Assembly: GCF_003945595.2 (NCBI RefSeq)
Contig: NW_024104316.1
Span: 1,498,208 to 1,562,207, forward strand
Direction of reading: 5' to 3'
DNA: 64,000 bases
From: Pipra filicauda
Lineage: Eukaryota > Chordata > Aves > Passeriformes > Pipridae
A program made the position numbers and the translations under genes. The notes beneath the pieces were generated by a model. The model made no database searches. It was not told the DNA's origin and saw nothing but the letters and a program-made list of their open reading frames with translations. Positions 1-13,496 of this stretch are shown in pieces. Each line of letters opens with the position of its first letter. Positions within the stretch are counted from its first letter, which is position 1.

Positions 1-374
1 TGTTTCTGTCAGAATCCAGAGCAGGACAACTGTTCTGGATCCCATTCCGACACATTTCTCCTTATTCTCTTCTCAAATTTCTTTCATCATCCCAACTATT
101 CAGTGATGGAGACAGAGATCCTGCTGAATAACAAAGTATGTCATTGACACTGTGTATATGCACCAACCTGCATATACACAAGAAGGAAAACCTAAAGTAG
201 CAAGGACAAATCAAACATCCCTAATTTACTCATTCCTAATTCTACAACTACAGTCTTACACCAGTGTGATTTTTTTTCCCCTGTTCTTTCCTACATTGTT
301 GGGGTAATTTTCTTTCCAAAACAACATAAAAATATTTCAGTTTGCTATGTGAAATCATACTAACTATTGTCAAG

Positions 375-825
375 CTTGGCCACCCCCAGGTTAAAAAAGG
401 CTGCAGAGAAAATCCAGGTGAGGGCTGCCAAGATAGCCAGGGATCCCTGACACACAGCCTTCAAGAAGGGCTGGAAGGAGCTGGACTTGCCCAGTCTGGC
501 AAAGAGAAGTCTAAGGACAATCTAATAGCATATTACATTTACTTAGAAATAGTTACAAGGATTACAGAGCCACCATACAGCAGGTCCAAACAAGGGGCAA
601 CATGGAGAAACTGTGCCTTGGAAGGTCTGTATCAGGAAATACCAGGGAAGGGTAGTGCAGCCCTGGAAAAGGTCACTGAAGAGGTGGGGGATGTCCATCC
701 TTGAAGACTTTTAAGATTCAGGAAGACAAAGTCACAGCCAACATGATCTAGTACTGGCAACAGTCCTGTTCAAGCTGAATGGGATTAGAGCCCTCCAAAG
801 GTCTCTTGTAACCAAGGTTTCTTTG
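375..825 (+). mobile_element. CR1 LINE fragment, sense orientation
   Basis: The plus strand carries diverged phrases typical of the end of avian CR1 ORF2 and its 3' tail: the stretch with gaaaatccaggtgagggctgcc, a pivotal group around ctggaaggagctggactt, the section near gaggtgggggatgtccatcc, and the closing gattagagccctccaaag. It is old and heavily mutated, with no intact frame. Recognition is from remembered CR1 consensus phrases, so the ends are approximate. Confidence 0.7.
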
Positions 826-3800
826 ACTCGAGTGCTTCTCCACCCTGTCCCCAGCCAGCACTGTCATCTCCCCTTCATGGCAGCAGCACATCCCTCCTTC
901 TGACATGTATCCCAGGCCAGGCTCCATACCACATGTTTAACAGGGTCAAGTGTGCCATCAGTGGTTCAGGAACAAGCATGTGCTGATGAGCTCTGGGTAA
1001 ATTTTGACCGATATTCAATTATCTTTCCTGCAGCAAAGGATGTGCTTTAGTTCTCTCTCCCACTGAGCCACCAACTTCCATAAAATTCATAGAAACATCA
1101 GGCCTTTGAGTCCTCCACAGTGCTCAGACTGGGCTGACACTGACCTTAGAATTTAAATAGTTAATTCCGGAAAACTGAAAGACAGACAGCACAGTTCCAC
1201 AAACTCTGCTTCCTTGGGAAATCAGGGTGAAAATAGGGCTGCAACAGACACCCAGGGATCATGCAATCCATCCCCAGGAGCCCCAAAGGATCCACTGCAG
1301 ATGCATCACTCCTGACAGATGACTGCCTCACTTGTTCTGCAAGACAGCTTCAGCAACCCCCTGGGTACACATTTTTTAGGAGCAGGAGACACTAGTGTTG
1401 TAAAAGGTCCAGAGTGAATCTTTCTAAGTGCCATTTAAGGCTCTGGTTTGACATAATCTGGGAAAGAGATTATTCCTTCTCCCCTTTGAAGCAGCCTTTT
1501 GCATATTTGCAAACTGCTATGACAACACGTTCTCCAGGCCAAACAGCCAAAAATGTTTCAGGCTTCCGGAGACTGTGGTTTTTTCGACTCACGATTGTTT
1601 TTGTTGATCTTCTGTCAAGTCTCTCCACTTGGCCCGTGGTGTTTTTGGAGTCTGCTGCCCAGAAGTGTCAAGAGCTTCAGCTTGGCATGCAGAACCAGCC
1701 CCTAAACGCAGCAGGATCACACCACACGCTGTCTGTTTTCCTGCTCATACACCTCAGTATGTTCATCTTTTCCCACAAGTACGATACTGCCCTCACATAA
1801 CAGTTTGTGATTCATAGATAGATCCTTTCCTGAGAATCCAACACCTCCTAATCTTCTGCTCTTCACCTATTTGTGTGTACTAACTTGCTCTTATTTTTTT
1901 TTTTAAATACACCTGCTATTGAACTGCTCAAATTTGTTAGGGCTATCTTGAACTCAATGCACTTTGCAACCCTTCCAATTCCGTGTCATCTGCAAATACA
2001 ACGAAAAAACCTCTGCTCCTCTCACCTGGGTTGGTCAATAAACCCTGAAATACCTCTGGACCTTTGGCAATTTCTAGAGAACCACCATCACTACATCTTC
2101 TACTTTACTGATGAGCCACCAGCAAGTAAATGACAATTTGAACACAACGGGGTTGGGGAAACACAAGATTTGGTCCCCACGCTCTCCCTGTGGCAGATTT
2201 TGAAAGCTCCACACAGCAGAACCTGCCTGCTGGCTTCTGTCCCCAGGATGACTGGAGAGCATTATTTTCCTCACTTCTAGGCAACAGAATTTTTGCTCGG
2301 TATGAAGGGCAAATGAGGACAAAATTATCTCTAACAGTAAGTGGAGCAGCACAGCTTTCCTGGTGCCAACCCTTCTCCCACACAGCTTCTCACCTCTTGA
2401 CACAGAAGACACCAGCTCATGCAGAGGACGTGTGAGGCAACGCTGCTTGCCCAAAGCCAGGCAGAGGAGAAGGCCCCCTGCTTCCAGAAGATGAGGAAGG
2501 CTTCAAACCCTGCCTCTCCTTTGCCAGCAGACTTGGGTAATTCACTTGGGTGATTCTGTTTGTTAAGAACAAATCTTAAGATCCCACTTGCTTGTTAGAT
2601 TTACCCATACTGACTGTTCAGGAGCTCCATGTGCCTGGTACACCCTCAGCACACACAGAAGGTTCCCAAAGCCAGGCTACAGCACATTTCCAAACAGGGA
2701 GTTTTCAGAGACCAGGGAACATGTTCATGAAACAACTAAAGGTCCCTCCAATACCAGATCCATCCTTGCCAAGCCCCTGTGCCAAACGTTCGAGGTACGG
2801 GAACTCCTTTGAACTTTGGAAGAGGAGTTTGCTACGAAATTATTTTACATTCTCATCCAAGGCTCAAGCTAGTTTTCCTTAATTTTGCAATATCAGTCTC
2901 TGGAGCAAAACAGTAGCTTAGAATGTCACCAAGAATCCCTGAAACTTGTAAAGCTAAAAGCAAGTGAAAAAAAAAAAATATAAAGGATTAAGTGTAAAGA
3001 GGTAAGAAACTGTAACCCAGGCACTCCTATCAGTAGCTGATATAACAGTATATAAAGTCTTTTGAGTCATCCCAGCTGTAACAAGAAACCTTTCTCACAT
3101 TTAAGCTACATAATTATTCTCAAAGTGATCAGACTGTGAAAAAATCCCTTAGAAATTACTCCTCAGACACCGGCAAAGGTAGGAAGCACACAGATACTTT
3201 AACCAGAAAGCTCAGTTCTACCTTTTGTGAGGCACAAAATGAAACTCTTTGGTTAATCACTCGAAGTGCCTGAAGTGCTGGTGCACTGGATGAGTAGGGT
3301 GTACCGTGCTGATGGAAGTTCACAAGCTGTAGACACACAGCCAGGCACAGGTCCACACCAGCCCTCAGGTGTCCCCTGCACGAACAGCAGGTTATCTCTT
3401 AACAGCCACCACCAGAACGTTCTGCCTCTCCTCCACTTGTGCACATGGCTCCCATGCCACCAATCAGCACTAATCCAGTGTATTAGTGAAAGCTCAGCTT
3501 TCAGGAAAATCCATAACAACATCCATTTAAAATAACAGAGGTATTGGAAAGCATGCCTGGGATTTCTACCTTGTCACTCACTGGGGGCAGCAGGAGGGCG
3601 AAGCAGGAGGGTGGTGAGAATGGAGACAGAAGCAGCAGCTCGTGCTCCAAACCAGAGAACTTGGATGCACCACTGCTGGTTTGAGCCACCCCTTCCAGCT
3701 CCAAACAGCAAACCCAGTTCCCTGTGCCTGCAGCCTCAGTGCCTCAATTGCAATCTCATAAGATTTAGGGATTTCAGGGATTAGGTAAAGAGACTGCCAA

Positions 3801-5229
3801 GAAAAATTCCAGGTTTAGGGAGCACCTTTTGAGCCCTCCAGCTCAGCACCAACAGAATTCCCCCAAAACAGCTTTTGCAGCTGAAATGAGGTTTGGACTA
3901 TCTGAAATCAAAACCTTGACTTCCTACCTATGCCACATGGGCTGTTTAACTCCTCCTTCATCGCATCCCAGGGCAGGGGCACACTGCAACTGCTAGGGAG
4001 GTCCCAAATTCCAGTCAGAGGAAATCTGAGACATCTTTCAACACCACATTGTTCCAAATACATCAGGTCCAGCAGCTTCACTCTAAGGCAGGGTCAACTG
4101 CAGGCCACAGAGTGATTTGCAGCAAGGTGCATGTTCACAGCCCTTCTCTGCAGAGCTCAGCTTTGATTAAATAAAACTCGCTTTCAACCTGCAGCAGGGA
4201 CAGCAGCTGGAACCACAGCCAGGTGCCAGCTCTGCAAAACCTCAAAGCCTCAGCCTGGGGGCTCAGGGGGGAGTTAGGAAGACACTGTATTTTTTTTCCA
4301 GAGTGCAACACTTTGACAGCACCCACTTGAAACCTCACTTTAAAAACGTTCTAAAGGTGCCTGTCAGTGTTCCCTGTGCCTCTAGGATTAAACCAGCCAC
4401 AGGGAAAAGAGGAAATGGCCTAGGTTATTTTTAGGGAAATGTAAAGGAGTCAAAGGCACCAATGGTAGCTGATAGCTCAAATCCTTTCTGTTAATAATGT
4501 GTATTCTGTATAGAGGGAGCTTAATATTCTTTTTCTCCCCTCCCAATGTCCCTTTATCCCTACATCCATAATTCTGCAGAAATACTATTCCACCATTAAC
4601 AGGATTTCATAGGGCCCACAGATGAAGAAATGAAAATATATGTCAAATCCCAGCACTATTACACGTCCCTTTCCCTCAGATGTGGCTCCTGCCTTCCATC
4701 CTTATATTATGTGCCATACACTGTGCACCACTTCCCCAAACCCAGTCATTCACCCAAAAACCTTAACCAAAATGCTCAGCTGCTGCCCCTCACCCTGCAG
4801 GTGCTACTGGTATGGACAGCAGTCCTAAGGAAAAAGGGCTGTGAAGGAAATTACTGGGAAAAAAACCTACATTCCTCTTCTCCATGGAGATTCCTTTCCT
4901 GCTTTCTTTGTTTCTAGGGGCTTTGAGGCTCAGCAGAGTTTCCACCCTGCCCTTATGAAAGGGTGAAATATAAACTGCTAAGGTTGAGTGTTGCAGACTG
5001 CAGTGGTATAGAACTGACAGATGCATGAAGAGAAAGATGCCCCCCCTCTCCTTGCTTCCCCTTGCTTATCCTGCCCTAGGATTTGGGGTTATCCTCACTG
5101 CAACATAAGCTGAAGTAAACAGTAAAAAGGCAAAATGAAGTAACTGAAAAAGGTCCTCCTGACACACCAATTCCATCGGAGGAAACAACCTTCAAAAAGT
5201 ACCTCAAGAAGCAGCCAAAGCGAGGGGGA

Positions 5230-5700
5230 ATTGATTTTTAAATGCGTACGCTGGTTTCAAAGCCCTTTCACGGGGAAAAGGTGTTTCTTTACGTGCACAC
5301 GAAGTGTTTACCAACACAACACGCTGAAGTTCTGCAGGAGCACGGTCACTGACACCCGCGGGGAGCCGGACGGTTTTCCAGGTTTCTAACTGCGGTCACT
5401 GGGTTTCCAAAGACACTCCTGCAGCGGGAGAGATCTGGACAAACACTTCAGCTCCCGGCGACGGAGCAACACAACCCCACCTGTGCCCTCACACCCGCCG
5501 AGCCGCCGTGTTAAAAGCAAAGGAAGAGCAGAAGCCAAGAGAAGTGCATTTACTGGGCTGGCCTCCGTGTTCCCTGCCCGGCTTTCATCCTGTTCGAGTG
5601 CCTGAGCTCTTCAAAGCAGAGCACAGTGCCCTTTTCAGCAGAGCCCCGGCTGCAGCTCCGCCAACACTCTTGTTGTGCTACTTAAAAATCGCCGCTTTCT
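5230..5700. promoter_or_regulatory. CpG-rich patch inside PSKH1 intron 2
   Basis: About 20 CpG dinucleotides fall between 5230 and 5520, while the flanking kilobases of intron hold very few. A CpG-rich, exon-free island in an intron is often an enhancer or alternative promoter. No recognisable coding exon overlaps it. Function is inference only. Confidence 0.35.
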
Positions 5701-8700
5701 CACAGCCGTAGGAAACGCAAAAGCACATTCCTCTGTAAATGGATGTTTTCTTACTTTTTTTTTTCCAGGCAAAGGCCTCAGCAATTTATATTAAAAAAAA
5801 AAATAAAATTCTTCCCTACACGGGGGGGGGGGACCAAACCCAACTCTAATTTTTAGAAAAAAAATAAAATAAAAATGCCTGCATTGGTCTAACAACAGGA
5901 CTACTGTAAAATGCTTCTACCACCTAATGTGGTTCACAGGGAAAAAACAGCAGCTCCTGTATGTAAAAAGCTCTTTCTCTCCCCAAGAAGGCTAAAACAT
6001 GTGTAAGCTCATACAAACGAGTACTGCAAATGTGGTTTAAAACCTTGCCTTCAGCTGCCCTGTCCCTGTTTTCCTCGTTATACTGTAGTCAACAGCTTGG
6101 GACACTCAAAACTCCAGGGGGAAGACTGGAAAATTGGCCACCCTGATGGGTTTGAAGTCTCTTCTCTCTTCTGGCACAGAGATCAGAGGCCAAGGTGATG
6201 ACTGTCTGGTAAAAACATCTAATGGGTCTAAAGACCATCTGGCACAGCCAGGGAGGGCAACACCATGAGCCAGTGTGGCCAGTCAGGGTCTTCTTGAGTG
6301 AGGGATCCTGCTGCATCCAGACCCTCCCAGGCACTGACCCCATGGAGAACTTCCAGAAGAATAAGGTGGCTTTGCAATGAGCTCCTCTTAGAGCAAAGGG
6401 CAGCAGAGGACACTGTGCAAAGGCAAATCTTCCATAAATGGGAGGCACCTACCAGCTCTCCTGGCCTCTTGTACACACATGACTTTTTCTCCTGTATTAA
6501 AAAAAATATACAAGACCAAGGGAGCATTAGAGGTCACTGGTGATTCTCTGTTACTGGCTATATTTTAAATCTGCTTTGAGTGTTTTCCCAAAGACATACT
6601 CCAGCCTAAACTTGGAGAAGCCAGGCTGCCTTACAGCCCATCTTAAACAGGAGATATACTAGGAGAAGATAACCAGAGCAGAGTTTTCCCTCATTCAGGG
6701 CAGTGTCTACCCTATAACCACTTTAATTAGCAGATAACATGTTACACAAAACTTGGTAATATATAAGTATGTACTGCAGGAAAAAACCTGGACACATTTC
6801 TGGGTTAAACAGAGTATAAAATAGAAAATAAAGCTCATATGCTATGGAACACTTGATTTTTTTCCAAACTGGTATTTTTTACAAAGTGGTTATACTTTTG
6901 TCATCAAAACAACAAAAGACTGTGGTTTTTTTTAATTACATACTCATATGTAATTAATTTTAAGTGACCCAAAGTGCAAGCACACAGGAGTCATTCCAGG
7001 ACTGGCAGCCAGCCAGACCTGTCATAGCATCAATGCAAAACCTACTGCTCTTTAAAAAGCCACATCCAAACTTTCAGAATACTTGTCCTGCACTGACTGA
7101 ACTCTCCTGCAAGGCAATAAGGATTATGGAGAGATTTTCTGTGATATGCAAGTATAATTTTTTCCCTCTCCTACAGGAAATCAGCTTCTCCACTAAAATA
7201 CAAGTATGCAAAATAGAAAGTTGAGTTGCCACTTTACATTTCCATCTGCAACTTTTAGGGGAAGGAGGTTACCAAGAATAATTGCAGTTTCTTTTTATTG
7301 CTTGTGCCTTTTTTAGAATAAGTTTGTCATTTGATAGGAAATCCAACCACAGTTATTATAATACAATGACTGATCAGTCCCTTTGGAGCTGGACGGGGGA
7401 TTCAGCAACCAGCTCCCAACTGAGTCAGAAGCAGTCTGGGCTCAAGTTCCACCCCATTCTCTCTCAAAAAGTTGAATAAATGCAGGAAATTAATATTAAA
7501 ATTTGACAAGCCTGTCACCTGTCTCCTTCATCATGTGTCACAAGGGATTTGAGGGATTAAAAGTCCTCCACAACGAGGACAATTACAAGGATACTTTGAA
7601 AACGCTCTGCAGACGTGCCCACGTACTTGGGTAAGGACTCATCCTGTAAACATGCATCAGCTGCCTCAAAATGGCTTTATTTTTATCTTGCTGTCTGTCA
7701 GGTAGCACATGCACAGTTTGTTTGTTAATGCACTCCATGTTTCCTGCTTCTCCTATCACCTGCAGGCAGAGAAACTGCTCGGGGAGAAAGTGTTTTGCTC
7801 CTTTACCTACATAGGTCGAGTCAGTTATTGTGGGAACACCATTCACACCACTCCACTCAGCTACCCATCTAGAGCAACTTGGTTTTCCTGTATCCAAGGG
7901 TGTTCTTCTAGCCTGAACCTATCCATGGAGGACCTGTAGAGTTTACTCAACACCTGCATTTAACCTGGTGCTTTCAACTCCAAGCTAAGGTGGAAAATCA
8001 TTAAGGTTCTGAATGTTCAAGGAGAGAAAAGAAGAAATGCAATGCACATACAATCTGCATGTTAGGCCCCTCCTTTGGCTCTGCTCTCGAGGCATTTGAG
8101 CTGCAAATCTCTCTTTACCATTAAAGTTTTTAGTATGTGTTTCTTGGTTGCTTTTGATAAAGCTTTGGAGGAGCTGCTGATACGCAGGAGGGCAGGAACA
8201 CCATCCAGAAGGACCTCAGCTAGCTGGAGAAATGGATCTAACTGCATCTGCCAGCACTGTCAGGGCACTTAGGGAGGAGGACACCCCACCAGATGTCTCA
8301 GAGGTGCCCAGTGAAAAGGCAAGTGGTGACTGTCCAGCTGCAACTGGGTAAATTCTATCTGGATGTAAAGAGAAATCACAGTTCCCACAAGAACTGGGCT
8401 GCCCCAGGACAGAGCCCAGAGAGGTGGTGACATCTCCACCCTCACGGCAGCTGGAGTGAATAAGGTGCTAAAAAACCTCATCTAGCTTAAAATTCAGCCC
8501 TTCTCAGAACAGGGGTTTGGTCCAGAGATTTCCTGAGGTCCCTTTGTGCCTAAATCTTCCTGTAGTTTTAAGTTCAGTGGTAGGCACTGGAACACTACTG
8601 CAGGAAGCCAGGCCAGTTGTTCTCTCTGCACGGCTGCTCAGTCCCTTGCAGAGCTCCTCCAGACTTGCACTGCCCAACTTCGTGTATCAAACATGTCTCT

Positions 8701-10074
8701 CCTTACACCCCATTTACCAATGCATCCACCAGCACCATTATTTAGAACAAGCTTTTTAGGGTGTTTGATTAAGAGATGTTCCCACAGCAGCCCACACCAA
8801 CCTCACCCACTGTGAACACACCACAAAAAAGCTGATTCTGTTCTATAAATAGGAAAACAGACCACAAGGGAAAATGATTTGCCCAGATCAGATAGCAAAA
8901 CCAGAACAATTCATACACCCTAGCTCAGCTTCCCAATTTAACCATAACATCTATTACCTTCCACTTCTTCAGGCAATTTTCCCAGGTGTGTAAAAAGCAG
9001 CATAAAAGTACTGGTATTCAACAGAAGGAGAAGCTTTGAAACAGAAGTAGAGCAATCCTGTCCTAGCAGGATAATGATGGTCTGATGTTCATTTCTGCAC
9101 TTTCAAAGGAAACTGTGAATGTTATTCCAGCTTTATTCCTCAATCAACTTTTTTAAGTTACAAAGAGACCCCCAGAAATCAGTTTTATCCCCAAGATTTC
9201 AATTAAAATATTGCCAAGCCTTCTTTTCAGTAAGTTCTAACGAAACAGGTGAAAGATAATAACTTTGCAGCAGGCTACATCCAATGCAGTGTCAATAGCC
9301 CACCCAACCCTTACTCAGGGATGCTCAGAAAAAAGAAAGCATACTAAGTTACAAAGCCAGCTTTCCTTCATTCCTCACCCTAGCCATTACTCCAAGGAGT
9401 TCAAAAAGTACAGAAGAAGGTATGAGAGATAATCAGTGCAGTGACGTCAGCAGTACCTGAATAACCTATTGTGGGAGACCTCTCCTATTGATCTGCTAAT
9501 GGCCTCTTCAAACAGACCTCACACTCCAGGAACAGGAGCCCAGGGTAAGAGGGTCCCAGACAGAAAGCAATTACATTAGCTGGATGTGAGATGACTTGTT
9601 TTTCCAAGAACATGGAGCTACTTCTCAGGTCAGCATGCATCTTGGCTTTTATTCCTCTCTCAATACAGCTTTGTCCTCTCTGACCAGGTTTTGAGGCCAG
9701 ACTTTTCAAAAAGCAGGACTGAGCACTGAGACTGCAAACCCAGGGCACTGCTGCTGCTGACCTGGTGCAGTTTGAAGACACCTTCCTCCTTCCCCCCTGG
9801 AACTCAAGCTGTCAGCTCTGGGCACCGCAGTTCACAGGCTTCTTTTAACATTTCCTCTTCCATTTCACATCCTCAAACTTCAGACTACAGACAACAAAAG
9901 CAGTGGCTCCCATGAAACCTCTGCTTCTGCATCTATCCAAGACAGACACTTTCTGCAATGCACTCAAGTACTCTGCCCACTCCTGCTCCAAAGAAACCAG
10001 GACTTATGGCTCCTGTCATTACCATTAGTCTGACAAACTTATCAACAGCCTCATTTCTGACATCTTCCTGTGTA

Positions 10075-10104
10075 ACACACACACACACACAAAAAAAAAA
10101 AAAA
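10075..10104. repeat. (AC)n microsatellite followed by poly-A
   Basis: Eight AC units run directly into 14 A residues. It is a simple repeat in PSKH1 intron 2. Confidence 0.9.
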
Positions 10105-12476
10105 GGGGAATTTTCTGTGAACACCAGAAATTCGGAAGCATTTAAAAGCCCAGGAGGTGGCTTTTAAGAATGCTGGCAAGGTTGTGGGAAGCACACCAGA
10201 CACCTCTAAATCTCTGGCTCACTTTGTTTTCTCCTAGAATTTATTCACAAAACGAGCAGCCTTTTTACTGCATCTCCTGCCAATACCTGGCTACGTCTGC
10301 AATTTAGGGGCATGGGCTTAATTACACTGGTAAATTAAAGCATTCATTTTCACCGGCTCCGGAGGAACAGAAAGCATCCCAGCAGCAGACACGGGCTGCT
10401 GGCTGACACATATTTGCTTTCCAAGCAGTAAAACACTGACAGCTTTCCAAAACAACCACTCATGTCACACATAGTATCCGTAATACCCCCCTAAAGTGTG
10501 TAATTTGTAGTGGGATAACAAGTAAAATGCCTCAGGCTTGTGCACTGGCACACAACACCCAGTCTAATGCTTTCTCTGTGGCACATGTGCTACCTCTGCA
10601 CATACAACCTACGAGCATCCAGTGGCCCCAGCTGCAATGAATCCACAAAATTTCTCAAAATAAGTCCCTCCTGGCACAAGGATCAGTGGACATCAAAGTA
10701 AATGACACCAGGGAACCTTCAAAACCGTTGCTCTCAATTCCCTCTCTCCAGACTGCCTATGGCTGCACTGAGTTTGGTCAGAGACTCCCCTCAAACGTTG
10801 ATTTTTTTTGGAGGAAGGGCCCCTGTCTGTTCACTCGTTCTTCAAATGTAAGCCAGCCCATACCTTTGGTTATTCACACTGCCCTTCTACACATGCTTTT
10901 CAGTTCTGTGTTTTTATCCAGAGGATGCAGAACTGCACTTCATATTCAAGGGCATGGCACAGCAAGGACACCTGCAACAGCAACACTCACTCCTAGTATC
11001 AACTAGCTTTTGATCATAAGTATCAAGATGATATTTAGCAGTATTTAACCTCAAATTGTTTCTTCTGAAGAGCAAGAAGCACCTTCAGGGCCCACCATCA
11101 CTTACAGAAAATTCAAACTGCCCGTCTTCCCATGGGACCAGCTCAAGTTTGTCCACACTGAACATCAGACAATTTATTTTGTGATCCCTCACTGCTTCCT
11201 CAGATTTGTTTTTAACCTCAACAACTCAGTATTATCAGCACCATTTTACTGGGTGTCACATGAGTATCCCACCTCTTGCTTCTAAGATTCTAAGACTCCA
11301 GGATTACCCCATTTCACAAGAACAGGCAGAACCTGTGTTAGGTAACATGCTAAACTTAATTAAAAAAACCTGCAAAAAAGTAAAAATAGCAAGTGACAAA
11401 GTTGAGTGAGTCATAACATTCAGTGTCACTACACACAAGCTCATGCACTGAGGAGCAGAGACATTACAGGGAATACACCAAATTATGCAGACACCATGAC
11501 ATCCCCAGACCAGCTCAGGAAACCTCTGGGGTCACAGAGGGCCACTCTCTACAGAATCATAAATTTAGCCTCTCATTAACACTCTCCCAGTGGGATTCAC
11601 CTCAAAGTCATGGTGTTCACGAATCTAAACAACACTCTCCTACTTATTAAAGAAAGAAGTTATAAAAGCTTAATTTTTTAGTGTTTTTAATACAGTGACG
11701 GATATAAGCAGAAACACAACTTGCAAATTTGGATCTCCCCATTTTCTATAGATGTGATTCCTAGTGAGATTATGCTACACTTGGTAATAGCGTTGGTGAA
11801 GGAGCTGGTTGGTCACTGAGCTCTCCCACCATGATCAGAAGGAAGTTCTCCGGAGTGATGGGACTCTGGGAGGGCAGGGCACCCATCTTCTGCCTAAGAA
11901 TTATCTCCTAAGGGTCCTCTTTGCATGGTTATCTACAAAAACTATCCTTCGACCCTTCAATTTATCACACACCAAGCTCATTGTCAAGAAGACAATGCAG
12001 ATCCATTTCTGAAATGCTCATGTCTCCAGATTGAGGAACCAGGAGCCCCTTGCCTGCCAGAACCCTGCCTTTCAGCAAAGCTATTTTTCATACTCCTCTT
12101 GGATTTGTATCAGAAATCAGACTGGGTATGTACATGCCACATTTCAAACACCCTGGCACAAGTTTCTACAGCAAAGCCTCAAACAGCAGCTTACCACAGC
12201 CAACGTTCCCCCAGCCAGACACCCACAAGCATCCCAGTTCTGTTCTGCATGAAGAGTCTCCTCTTTCTTAACACTCAGTTTTTTAAAGGAGTTCACTGTG
12301 CTGCACTGGGAGCGGTTTGGGAAAGCAGACAGAAAATGGGGAAGGATTTTAAAAGCCAGAATCACAGATTTTGTTAACCCAGGTAACGTCACCAGCCTGC
12401 ACGTGACAAGCAGCTTCTTGCCATCACGAAGACCCAGCCTAGGGAGAGCTTCTTGACTTCCCCTCAGCACACTCAC

Positions 12477-13415
12477 CTCGCCTGAGTAGCTGTACTTTCC
12501 CTTCAGGATCTGCCGGTACAGGCGGGTGCGGTTGTCGTCCTCGAAGGGCATCGTCCCGCTGAGCAGGATGTACGAGATCACACCCAGCGCCCACATGTCC
12601 ACGGAGTTCGTGTAGGGCTTCCTGACCAGGATCTCGGGGGCGATGTACTCCGGGGTCCCGCACGTGGTTTTCATCAGGCAGTCGTCCCCCTTCTTCCGAG
12701 CGCTCGCCAGCCCGAAGTCCGTGATCATGATTTTGGAGTCCGTGCCCGGGTGGTAGTACAGCAGGTTCTCCGGCTTGAGGTCCCGGTGGGTGATGCCCAG
12801 CGTGTGCAGGTACCTGACGCCATCCAGCACCATCTGCAGCACGCGCGTGGCGTCCCTCTCGGTGAAGGAGCCCTTGGCGATGATCCTGTCGAAGAGCTCC
12901 CCGCCCGTCGCCAGCTCCATGACCATGTACACGCGGTCCTGGGTCTCGAACACCTCGATGAGCTGGATGATGTTGGTGTGCCGGACCCTGCGCAGGACGC
13001 TGAGCTCCGACTCGCACACCTCCCTGCCCTCCCGGTACTTGGTCTCGATCATCTTGATGGCGTAGGGCTGCTTGGTGGCCTTGTGCTCCACCCGCACCAC
13101 GCGGCTGAAGCTGCCCCTCCCGATCAGGGCCTTGATGTCGTACTTGGCCGTCACTCTGGGGTCGAACTTGGCGCGGTATTTGGCCACTTTGTTCTTGCGG
13201 GGCTCGGGCTGGTGGGCGGGCAGGGCATTCCCGGGATACGGGTTGGCGTGGTGAGGAGGCGAGGGGGAGCCAGCCTTGATGACAGCCCCACAGTCATCCC
13301 TGATGAAGTGCTTGTATATGTCACTGTGGCCTGTGTAGGGTTCAACTTTTTTAACCAGGTCCAGCTGCACATCTTTGGGGGGCTCGGGAAGCACTTTGCT
13401 TGTCCCACAGCCCAT
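12477..13415 (-). CDS. PSKH1: PSKH1 coding exon: myristoylated Ser/Thr kinase, N-terminal 313 residues
   Basis: Protein serine kinase H1 is a CaMK-related Ser/Thr kinase found at the Golgi, plasma membrane and nucleus. The ATG at 13415-13413 gives MGCGTSK: Gly2 and Cys4 are the family's myristoylation and palmitoylation sites, which fixes the start. Visible kinase motifs are the Gly loop GRGSFSRV (99-106), the ATP lysine in AIK (Lys121), HRDLKPEN (210-217, catalytic Asp212), DFG (233-235) and APE (259-261). The exon ends after GKYSYSGE at an in-phase GTGAGT donor (12476-12471), so the rest of the C-lobe and the basic tail (about 110 residues in the human protein) come from an exon outside the window. 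The human protein is about 424 residues and closely matches here. The exon is CpG-dense with high GC at third codon positions, unlike its AT-rich introns. The open frame past 12476 down to 12144 is intron. Confidence 0.95.
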
Positions 13416-13427
13416 CACTGACTGGTG

Positions 13428-13496
13428 TTAATTCCCTGTCAAGGCATGTTCCCAGGGGAGCATCAGCAGCAACCACATCCAGGACAATTCCCACAT
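13428..13496 (-). CDS. Upstream ORF in PSKH1 5'UTR, 22 codons
   Basis: An ATG lies 7 nt inside the predicted exon 2. It opens a 22-codon frame beginning MWELSWMWLLL and ending at TAA (13430-13428), 12 nt before the PSKH1 ATG. Its start context is weak (C at -3, T at +4), while the main start has G at -3 and G at +4. Leaky scanning or reinitiation would let the kinase be made. Translation of the uORF is unproven, and the peptide is not recognised. Confidence 0.45.
   Translation of the reverse strand: MWELSWMWLLLMLPWEHALTGN

Larger units (their letters stand above)
1..12476 (-). other. PSKH1: PSKH1 intron 2 (partial, noncoding)
   Basis: This stretch lies downstream of the donor that ends PSKH1 exon 2 (GTGAGT at 12476-12471 on the minus strand). 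No reading frame in it resembles the missing kinase C-lobe or the basic, Ser/Arg-rich tail of PSKH1, so the last coding exon should lie below position 1. Visible content is one CR1 fragment (about 375-825), a CpG-rich patch (about 5230-5700), a G-run (5822-5831), an (AC)n/poly-A tract (10075-10104) and ordinary AT-rich intron. I see no other gene. Confidence 0.7.

Noticed and set aside
11110..11290. Possible old retroelement fragment in PSKH1 intron 2
   Set aside because: Some phrases resembled non-LTR elements, but the match was too weak to support a call.
12144..12470. In-frame extension of PSKH1 past the exon 2 donor
   Set aside because: A consensus donor ends the exon where the human protein also has a junction, and the extension does not resemble the kinase C-lobe.
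12750..13421. 223-codon plus-strand open frame
   Set aside because: Exactly antisense to the PSKH1 kinase exon, which is strongly conserved in its own frame. High GC3 in the sense gene removes stop codons on the other strand.
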